Source: Halanaerobium hydrogeniformans
GTDB lineage: Bacteria > Bacillota > Halanaerobiia > Halanaerobiales > Halanaerobiaceae
Assembly (NCBI RefSeq): GCF_000166415.1
Contig: NC_014654.1
Coordinates: 1 to 64,000, forward strand
Reading direction: 5' to 3'
DNA length: 64,000 bases
Shown here: one piece after another, positions 35,288 through 41,782 of the stretch
How positions within the stretch are numbered: the first letter of the stretch is position 1
How the letters are laid out: the number at the start of each line of letters is the position of its first letter
The notes under the pieces: model-generated
What the model was told of the DNA's origin: nothing
Seen by the model: the letters and a program-made list of their open reading frames with translations, nothing else
Database searches by the model: none
Program-made: the position numbers and the translations under genes

Positions 35288-37684
35288 TTGAGCAAATCTG
35301 ATATGACAGTAATTAAAAGAGATGGTCGTGAGGTAGAATATAAAAGAGAGAAGATAAAGACGGCTATTCACAGAGCGATGATTGAATCTGGAGAAGATGC
35401 AGGTGAGAAAGATGCGGAGAAGGTGGCTGTTGAAGTAGAAAACAGTCTAAAAAAAGAATTTTACAGTAAAGATAAAGTGCCAAAGGTTGAGGAGATTCAG
35501 GATTTAGTTGAAGAAGAATTAATGAAATCAGCTTATGTGACTACTGCAAAAACTTATATATTATATAGAAGTAAAAGACAGCAGTCAAGATTACAAAGGA
35601 AAAGCAAGGATAAAGAAGGAGCCTTGTTAACCAATGAATTTTTAAGCAAATATAAGCATCAGCCTAATCCATTTCCAACTGAGTTGGGAGAATTTATTTA
35701 TTATAGAACATATTCTCGCTGGTTACCGGAAGAACAGCGAAGAGAATACTGGTGGGAAACAGTCAAAAGGGCTGTTGAATATAATTGTTCTTTAGCTCCT
35801 ACTACTAAAAAAGAGGCAGAAAAGCTTTATGATAATGTTTATTATTTAAAGAACTTTTTAGCTGGTAGGACATTATGGACAGCCTCAACCAAATCCAGCA
35901 AAAAATATGGGATGTCAAATTACAATTGTAGTTTTACAGTAATTGATAGTTTTAAAGCCTATCAAGATTTATTTTATCTTTTGATGATCGGTAGCGGTGT
36001 TGGATTTCGCGTATTACCTCGTGATGTAGAGAAATTGCCTAAGATTAGAACAGATATAGAGGTTATTCATAAATATTATGAGCCTGTACCTAAAGATGAA
36101 AGAAGAGAATATACAGATTTTGATTTTGACGGCAAAGATGTAGTAAAAGTAAATGTTGGTGACAGTAAAGAAGGCTGGATCCAATCTTTAGAATATTACT
36201 TTAAGTTTTTAACTGATCATGCTTTTCGTCCTGTAAAAAGAATTATCTTTAATTATGATTCTGTTCGCCCTAAAGGAGAAAAGCTAAAAACTTTTGGTGG
36301 AACCGCTTCAGGACATCAAAGTTTGAAGAGAATGTTCACTAAAATAGATAAACTTTTAAGAGAAAAACCGGATAGAGAAATGGACTCTATTAAAAGAGTT
36401 AAATTAAAGTCAATCGATGCAATGGATATTGCAAACATAATAGCAGAAAATGTAGTTTCTGGTGGAGTTAGACGTTCATCTCAAATTTGTCTTTTTGCTA
36501 AAGAAGATAAAGAAATTGCCCAGGCTAAAAGCAATCTTTATATAAAAGAAGATGATGAATGGGTTATCAATCCCGAGATTTCTCACCGTCAGATGAGCAA
36601 TAACAGTATTTTCTATGAAGATAAGCCTTCTCGAGAACAGCTTAGTTGGCATGTTAAGCAGATGCGTTTTAGTGGAGAGCCAGGTTTTATTAATGCTGTA
36701 GAAGCAAGCCGCAGGCGCGAAAACTTTAAAGGAGTTAATCCCTGTGCTGAAATTCTCTTGGACTCCAAAGGAGTATGTAATTTAACATCATTAAATGTGA
36801 TGGCATTTGTTGATGAAGAAGGTAATCTAGATAAAGAAGCCATGTTTGAGGCCCAAAAACTTTCTGCTCGTTCCGGTTACAGGATGTCTTTAATAGAATT
36901 TGAACTTCCAGAATGGGATCAAATAAACAAAAGAGACAGATTGATTGGAAACTCTGTAACGGGCTGGCAGGACATGAAAAATGCTGCTGGATTAAGTGAA
37001 GAAGAGGAAGCACAACTTTTAAAAGAGTTAAGAGAGGTATCACATAAGGCTGCTAAAGAGATAGCAGAAGATGTGGGAGATAATGTGCCCAAATTGATGA
37101 CCACGGTTAAACCTGAGGGAACTCAAACTCAGATGCCAACAGTTTCTAGTGGTTTGCATTATTCTCACAGTGCATATTATATACGTAGGGTAAGGATTTC
37201 TGCATCTGATCCGCTGGCCCGGGTCTGTGAAGAATTAGATTATCCTATTCATCCAGAAGTAGGTCAGAATCCAGATGATCCAGAAACATTAGTTATAGAG
37301 TTTCCGGTTAAGGCACCAGAAGGTGAAGTTAAAGCTGACATTGATGCTATTACCCAGCTGGAAACATATAAGATGTTTATGAAAAACTATGTTGACCACA
37401 ACGCTTCTATTACTGTTCATGTAAAAGATGATGAATGGGAAGATGTAGAAGAATGGTTATGGGAAAACTGGGATGATGTAGTTGGGATTTCATTCCTATC
37501 CTACAGTGATAACTTCTATGAACTAATGCCTTATGAAGAAATCACAGAAGAAGAATATAATAAAAGAGTAGAAGAGATGAAAAGATTTAATCCCTCTTTA
37601 GTAACAAAGTATGAAACAGAATATATAGAACGAGAAGTAGAAGAGGGTGCATGTGAAACTGGAGCTGCCTGTCCTATAAGATAA
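35288..37684 (+). CDS. nrdJ: Adenosylcobalamin-dependent ribonucleotide reductase (class II)
   Basis: Reduces ribonucleotides to deoxyribonucleotides using B12, so it works with or without oxygen. The 798-residue protein has an N-terminal ATP-cone (about residues 3-95), the first redox cysteine in YNCSFTV, the radical cysteine and glutamate in GVNPCAEILL, and the RTPR-type segment KPEGTQTQMPTVSSG. The C-terminus ends CETGAACPIR, a cysteine pair for re-reduction spaced C-X5-C rather than the C-X4-C I recall from the Lactobacillus enzyme. Start is TTG 35288 after AGGAGG. It is followed by a strong terminator and looks like a single gene. Confidence 0.93.
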   Translation: MSKSDMTVIKRDGREVEYKREKIKTAIHRAMIESGEDAGEKDAEKVAVEVENSLKKEFYSKDKVPKVEEIQDLVEEELMKSAYVTTAKTYILYRSKRQQSRLQRKSKDKEGALLTNEFLSKYKHQPNPFPTELGEFIYYRTYSRWLPEEQRREYWWETVKRAVEYNCSLAPTTKKEAEKLYDNVYYLKNFLAGRTLWTASTKSSKKYGMSNYNCSFTVIDSFKAYQDLFYLLMIGSGVGFRVLPRDVEKLPKIRTDIEVIHKYYEPVPKDERREYTDFDFDGKDVVKVNVGDSKEGWIQSLEYYFKFLTDHAFRPVKRIIFNYDSVRPKGEKLKTFGGTASGHQSLKRMFTKIDKLLREKPDREMDSIKRVKLKSIDAMDIANIIAENVVSGGVRRSSQICLFAKEDKEIAQAKSNLYIKEDDEWVINPEISHRQMSNNSIFYEDKPSREQLSWHVKQMRFSGEPGFINAVEASRRRENFKGVNPCAEILLDSKGVCNLTSLNVMAFVDEEGNLDKEAMFEAQKLSARSGYRMSLIEFELPEWDQINKRDRLIGNSVTGWQDMKNAAGLSEEEEAQLLKELREVSHKAAKEIAEDVGDNVPKLMTTVKPEGTQTQMPTVSSGLHYSHSAYYIRRVRISASDPLARVCEELDYPIHPEVGQNPDDPETLVIEFPVKAPEGEVKADIDAITQLETYKMFMKNYVDHNASITVHVKDDEWEDVEEWLWENWDDVVGISFLSYSDNFYELMPYEEITEEEYNKRVEEMKRFNPSLVTKYETEYIEREVEEGACETGAACPIR

Positions 37685-37727
37685 TAATTACAAAAAATAT
37701 TCAATTAATATTATAACTCTTAAAACT

Positions 37728-37762
37728 AAACTCCTATCAATTTAAATTGATAGGAGTTTCTA
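37728..37762. terminator. Bidirectional terminator between nrdJ and a convergent small gene
   Basis: A perfect 32-bp palindrome at 37728-37759 with core ACTCCTATCAATTT on each side. A-rich and T-rich flanks allow it to terminate transcription from both strands, serving nrdJ and the converging gene at 37763. Confidence 0.9.
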
Positions 37763-38050
37763 TTACGTTAAATAATTTTTTTTAGTGTCATCAGGTGCAT
37801 TATCAAGTTTCTTTTTTAGTTTTTTGTATTGATGATCTAAATTCCTATATTTGATTTTAATATTCTCAACTTCTCGATCATTTATACCCATTGAAACTTC
37901 TATATAGGAATAAATTGTTTTTAAAGCAGAAGCTATTATATTCAGATTTTTTTGTTTTATTTCATTACTTTGCTCAGGATCATAGTTTTTCAGCTTTTCT
38001 TCTACAATCTCAATATTATTTTTAAGTTTATTAATCATTTGATTCTTCAA
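37763..38050 (-). CDS. Small coiled-coil protein of unknown function
   Basis: A 95-residue charged protein read from TTG 38050 on the minus strand, with AGGAGG about 8 nt upstream. Nearly all of it is predicted helix rich in Lys, Glu, Asn and Ile, with a likely coiled coil at about residues 59-85 (VENIKIKYRNLDHQYKKLKKKL). No signal peptide, membrane segment or known motif is seen. The convincing ribosome-binding site and convergent terminator support a real gene. The function is unknown. Confidence 0.65.
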   Translation of the reverse strand: MKNQMINKLKNNIEIVEEKLKNYDPEQSNEIKQKNLNIIASALKTIYSYIEVSMGINDREVENIKIKYRNLDHQYKKLKKKLDNAPDDTKKNYLT

Positions 38051-38470
38051 TCGACTTCCTCCTTTTAAGATATATCTAATTTAGTATTAGTTAAAACATT
38101 TTTAATTATAGTCTGTTTAAAATAAAGGCTTTTTCTTTTGATCGAAGATTAGAGGCTCAATTATTATCATTGCTCTGTTCAAATACTATTTAGCTCCAAA
38201 TAGCTAGAGTAAATTTAACTATAGTTCAATTTACTCTATATAACTATAATATCATTTTAGCAATGATTACGCAACACTATGACCTATATTATGCTTTTAA
38301 TTCTATATTTATCAAAAAAATAGAGTTTTTCTTTACAAATATTAGTAGAAAGATAGTTTTAAGTAGACTATTTTTTTAAAAAAGCTTTAAAATAAATGAT
38401 GCTTGTGAGAGAATAGAATAATAGAGAAGTACTTAAGTTGAGATTTTTCAATAATTAGGAGGGATTTTAA
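38051..38470. other. Intergenic region with a 34-bp near-perfect palindrome
   Basis: No gene is visible in this divergent spacer. Positions 38205-38238 form a 34-bp palindrome with TAGAGTAAATT and AATTTACTCTA arms and AACTATAGTT at the centre; only two symmetric positions fail. Because genes diverge from this spacer, it may be an operator for one or both. It lacks a T run and does not look like a terminator. Confidence 0.5.
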
Positions 38471-39424
38471 ATGAAAATTGTGATGATTGAACCGATTAAT
38501 ATTTCTATGATGAAGTTAGAAGAATACAAACAAAGATTTGAAGTTGAAGGTCATCAATTGATCGCTTATTCTAATAGGGCCAAAAATGATAAGGAAATGA
38601 TTAAAAGAGCCGAAGATGCTGATATTTTAATTATTGCTAATCAGTCGCTTTCAGCTGATGTAATAAATAGCTGCAAAAATTTAAAAATGATTTCTGTTGC
38701 ATTTACAGGTTATGACCATATTGCGATTGATGCCTGTCAGAAAAATAATATAGTAGTATCGAATTCCTCCGGTTATGCAAATCAGGCTGTGGCGGAATTA
38801 GTCTTCGGTCTAGTAATTGATTTAATGAGAAATATAAAAGAGTCTGATCAGGCTGTTAGAGCCTCGAAAACCAGAAAAGGTTTAATTGGAAATGAACTTG
38901 CAGGAAAGAAATTCGGTATTATTGGATTTGGTTCAATAGGTCAAAAAACTGCCAGAATTGCCAAAGCATTTGACTGTAATATACTGGTTGATAATCATAA
39001 AAAACATAAAGCGGGCGAAGAGCTTGAGGTAGAATATTTGCAATTAGATCAATTAATGCAGGAGAGTGATATTGTAAGCCTGCATGTACCTCTAAAAGAG
39101 TCAACAAAAAATTTGATTGATGTAGAAAAAATTGCTTTGATGAAAAAGAATGCAATTTTAATTAATACTGCCCGGGGGCCTGTAGTAAATAGTAAAGATT
39201 TAGCTGAGGCTTTAAATAATGAAAAAATTGCCGGAGCAGGAATAGATGTTTTTGAAATGGAACCACCGATTCCGGAAGATCATCCACTTTTAAATGCCAA
39301 AAATACTATTTTAACTCCTCACACAGCATTTGCAACAGATGAGGCTTTTTTAAAAAGAGCAGATATAGTATTTAATAACATAGAAAAGTGGTTAGCTGGT
39401 AATCCCCAGAATGTTGTTAGTTGA
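38471..39424 (+). CDS. D-isomer-specific 2-hydroxyacid dehydrogenase
   Basis: A 317-residue NAD(H)-dependent dehydrogenase. The Rossmann motif is GIIGFGSIGQ, and the catalytic Arg, Glu and His are found in NTARGPVV, DVFEMEPP and LTPHTAF. An aspartate in LVDNHKK points to NAD rather than NADP. The substrate could be glycerate, hydroxypyruvate, D-lactate or another 2-hydroxyacid. The neighbours give no pathway. AGGAGG lies 8 nt upstream of the ATG. Confidence 0.88.
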   Translation: MKIVMIEPINISMMKLEEYKQRFEVEGHQLIAYSNRAKNDKEMIKRAEDADILIIANQSLSADVINSCKNLKMISVAFTGYDHIAIDACQKNNIVVSNSSGYANQAVAELVFGLVIDLMRNIKESDQAVRASKTRKGLIGNELAGKKFGIIGFGSIGQKTARIAKAFDCNILVDNHKKHKAGEELEVEYLQLDQLMQESDIVSLHVPLKESTKNLIDVEKIALMKKNAILINTARGPVVNSKDLAEALNNEKIAGAGIDVFEMEPPIPEDHPLLNAKNTILTPHTAFATDEAFLKRADIVFNNIEKWLAGNPQNVVS

Positions 39425-39525
39425 GAGATGAAAATCAAATAAAAGAAAAAATAATTATTTTAATTACTTTCAGCTTTTCTTTCTTTGTATAATTTCTAGA
39501 TAAGATAAAAAAAGCAGAAAATATC

Positions 39526-39554
39526 TTGACAGCAATAAAAAGATATAGTACAAT
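39526..39554 (+). promoter_or_regulatory. Promoter of tRNA-Ser
   Basis: TTGACA (39526-39531), 17-bp spacer, TACAAT (39549-39554), 19 nt before the tRNA. Confidence 0.85.
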
Positions 39555-39572
39555 ATTACTTGTGACATAAGT

Positions 39573-39660
39573 GGAGAGATGTCCGAATTGGCTAAGGGGC
39601 CGGACTTGAAATCCGGTGAAGCCGAAAGGTGTCGGGGTTCGAGTCCCCGTCTCTCCGCCA
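39573..39660 (+). tRNA. tRNA-Ser (TGA), probable integration site
   Basis: 88-nt tRNA with anticodon TGA, a long variable arm, acceptor GGAGAGA/TCTCTCC and an encoded CCA. A tyrosine integrase gene lies about 500 nt away, pointing toward it, and its 3' part is the likely attachment site of the following element. I did not find a second copy of the 3' end in the window, so the other boundary is unknown or lost. Confidence 0.96.
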
Positions 39661-39688
39661 TTGAATATTAAGGGCTAACGCCTATTTT

Positions 39689-39716
39689 AGAGACCTGCCG
39701 AGAGGCGGGTCTTTTT
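39689..39716 (+). terminator. Terminator after tRNA-Ser
   Basis: AGACCTGCC (39691-39699), GAGA loop, GGCGGGTCT, then TTTTTG. A GC-rich stem with a T tail ends the tRNA transcript. Confidence 0.9.
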
Positions 39717-39848
39717 GTGTTTTGGGAGTGAATCCTGCCATAATCCTGCCATTTTAAAAATTAAGTAAATTAATATAAAAGCAGCTTACTTTAAAAGCAA
39801 GCTGCTAATTTAATTAAATAGTTTATTAAAGCAGTAATTAATCTTCAA

Positions 39849-40085
39849 TTAACTAGGAGGGAACAATTCATCTAAATCAGTAAGTTTATCGCCTGTCCAT
39901 GGATTAATACCATTTTCAGCATCTTCCCAAAATGAATTGATTGCTTCCTTTCTTACTGTTTTATAGTATAGATCTTCGAGGCTATTAATAGTATCCTGCT
40001 TCTCCTTTTCAGTATCAAATTCATCATCTTCGTGTCTTTCTTCTTTTAGTCTATAAATCTCATCCATAATTTCATCACTTGTCAT
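39849..40085 (-). CDS. Small acidic protein of the integrated element
   Basis: A 78-residue acidic protein with ATG 40085 and AAGGAGA just upstream. It is mostly charged helix (DEIYRLKEERHEDDEFDTEKEK) with a short C-terminal WTGDKLTDLDELFP. No domain is recognised. It lies between the integrase and tRNA-Ser on the same strand as the integrase, 68 nt after it, and probably belongs to the same transcript. The function is unknown. Confidence 0.6.
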   Translation of the reverse strand: MTSDEIMDEIYRLKEERHEDDEFDTEKEKQDTINSLEDLYYKTVRKEAINSFWEDAENGINPWTGDKLTDLDELFPPS

Positions 40086-40153
40086 AAAATCATCTCCTTT
40101 TTAAATTAATGGCTAAAAAATATCTGCAGGTTTGCATTCCTGCAGATATTCAA

Positions 40154-41296
40154 TTATGAATTCATAAATTTCTTGTACTTATCAACTGATTCTTTCTGCA
40201 TAGAAGGAATAACATGAGAATATGTATCTAAAGTTGTAGTGATAGTAGAATGACCTAATCTTTCTTGTACAACTTTAGGATGTACTCCTGCTTGCAGCAT
40301 CAAGGTTGCATGTGTATGTCTAAGATCATGCAGGCTTACGCTATTAAGTCCTATTCTTTTAGCAAGTAACTTAAAACGATTTGTAGTAGTGTTAGGATAT
40401 ATTTTACTTCCATCTGACTTACAAAATACTAAGTTGTTATTTTGATATTCTGGTCCAAAGAGTAATTTATTTTCATTTTGTTTTATTTTTAATTTCTTTA
40501 AAATTTTAGTATCGTCTTCTGCAATTGATATTACTCTGCGGCTGGATTTGTTCTTGGGTCCCTTATATACCATACCAGTTTTTTTAGTTTTTACTAATGT
40601 TCTAGTTACCTGAATGGTTTTACCGTTAAAATCAATGTGATTCCAACCTAATCCCAATAATTCACCTCTACGCATACCAGTATTTACTGCTACATATATG
40701 AAATAATAAAGCCAAGAGTTACCTGCTTTATTCAGCAAATGTTCTACCTCTTCAATTGATAAGGTTCTTATTTCAGGCTTCTCAGGACTTGGAGCAGGGA
40801 CTGCTTTTACAGGATTGTAAGAAATGAGCTGCCATAGTACAGCCTGTTTAAAAGCTCTATTCAGTATTCTGTGGTGCTGAAGAACAGTTTTTTTAGATAA
40901 ACCACCTTCTTTCCCATCTAACCTACCTTTTTTCAATTTTTTATTTTGATAAGATTGAATATGGAGTGGTTTAACTTCTTTTAATTTTAAAGCCCCTAGT
41001 GCAGGTATAATATGTTTTGTTACTATCATTTCATATCCTGCATAAGTAGTAGGTGATAGTTTTGGCAGAGCATAATCTTCTAACCATCTTTTTAAATACT
41101 TTTCAACGCTAATTTTTGTTAAAGAAGTTCCAATTCCCATAGTTTTTTCTTGCCGCTTTTTAGCCACCCAATCTTTTGCTTCTCTTTTCGTATTAAAAGT
41201 CTTGCTAATTCTATTTCTTTTTCCAGTGGCAGGATCTTTACCCATATCCATAAAAACTTCGTAATTACCACTCTCAGTTTTTCTAATGTGTGCCAT
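40154..41296 (-). CDS. int: Tyrosine integrase of a tRNA-Ser-linked mobile element
   Basis: Site-specific recombinase of 380 residues, the usual size for phage and ICE integrases. Residues 1-60 are an arm-binding AP2-like domain (GNYEVFMDMGKDPATGKR), about 62-165 the SAM-like core-binding domain, and the rest the catalytic domain with Arg in GMRRGELLGL, HDLRHTHATL, LGHSTITTT and the Tyr nucleophile in DTYSHV. All key residues are present, so it may be active. Its place beside tRNA-Ser and an Xis-like gene marks an integrated element. Confidence 0.94.
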   Translation of the reverse strand: MAHIRKTESGNYEVFMDMGKDPATGKRNRISKTFNTKREAKDWVAKKRQEKTMGIGTSLTKISVEKYLKRWLEDYALPKLSPTTYAGYEMIVTKHIIPALGALKLKEVKPLHIQSYQNKKLKKGRLDGKEGGLSKKTVLQHHRILNRAFKQAVLWQLISYNPVKAVPAPSPEKPEIRTLSIEEVEHLLNKAGNSWLYYFIYVAVNTGMRRGELLGLGWNHIDFNGKTIQVTRTLVKTKKTGMVYKGPKNKSSRRVISIAEDDTKILKKLKIKQNENKLLFGPEYQNNNLVFCKSDGSKIYPNTTTNRFKLLAKRIGLNSVSLHDLRHTHATLMLQAGVHPKVVQERLGHSTITTTLDTYSHVIPSMQKESVDKYKKFMNS

Positions 41297-41354
41297 TGTT
41301 ATTCCTCCCTTATATTGCTATCTACTATCCTTATACAAGAAAAGAATAAATAAT

Positions 41355-41606
41355 TTAACTGCTTTTATTATCAAGATCACTGTAAAACCAAGCTAAGAAT
41401 TTATCGCGTGGAATCACCCATTTCCCTTCTAGCTTTTTAGCAGGTATTATGCTTCTATTTAATAGTTCATAAACTTTAGTTTTGCCGTATGGCAAAATCT
41501 GAACTAAATCTGCTGGAGATAGTGTAAATGGCAGATCTTTTCTTGATTTTCTAGATAGTTCTTTAAACAAATTTTCATTATCTTGATATTTATCATTATT
41601 TTTCAT
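41355..41606 (-). CDS. Excisionase-like helix-turn-helix protein
   Basis: An 83-residue protein with a MerR/Xis-type helix-turn-helix (SPADLVQILPYGKTKVYELLNR) followed by a wing ending GKWVIPRDKFLAWF. Such proteins direct excision with the neighbouring integrase or regulate it. It is 58 nt upstream of int on the same strand and is transcribed away from the 976-residue gene across an operator-like palindrome. Confidence 0.8.
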   Translation of the reverse strand: MKNNDKYQDNENLFKELSRKSRKDLPFTLSPADLVQILPYGKTKVYELLNRSIIPAKKLEGKWVIPRDKFLAWFYSDLDNKSS

Positions 41607-41666
41607 TTTCCACCTCCTAGTAGTTCTTTGCTGGTATGCAATTTTTTATTCTTATATTGAAATTAT

Positions 41667-41717
41667 AATATAAGTTAAAATCTTGTTCGATGTAAAACAA
41701 AAAATTATTGTTTTACA
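41667..41717 (-). promoter_or_regulatory. Divergent control region with a TGTAAAACAA palindrome
   Basis: TGTAAAACAA (41691-41700) and TTGTTTTACA (41708-41717) are perfect 10-bp arms with a 7-nt AT spacer. Read on the minus strand, TTTACA (41696-41691) and TATATT (41672-41667) could be the promoter of the excisionase gene, so the operator would cover its -35 region. The spacer between the divergent genes is the natural site for a lysogeny-type repressor. Confidence 0.55.
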
Positions 41718-41782
41718 AAAGAGAAAATAATAGAGGTAAAAACATATTTATGTTCAATATTGAATTAAGGGAGTGATTAAGA

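Noticed and set aside
39630-39660. Second attachment-site copy marking the far end of the tRNA-Ser element
   Set aside because: I looked for another copy of the tRNA 3' end in the rest of the window and did not see one, so no element boundary is called.
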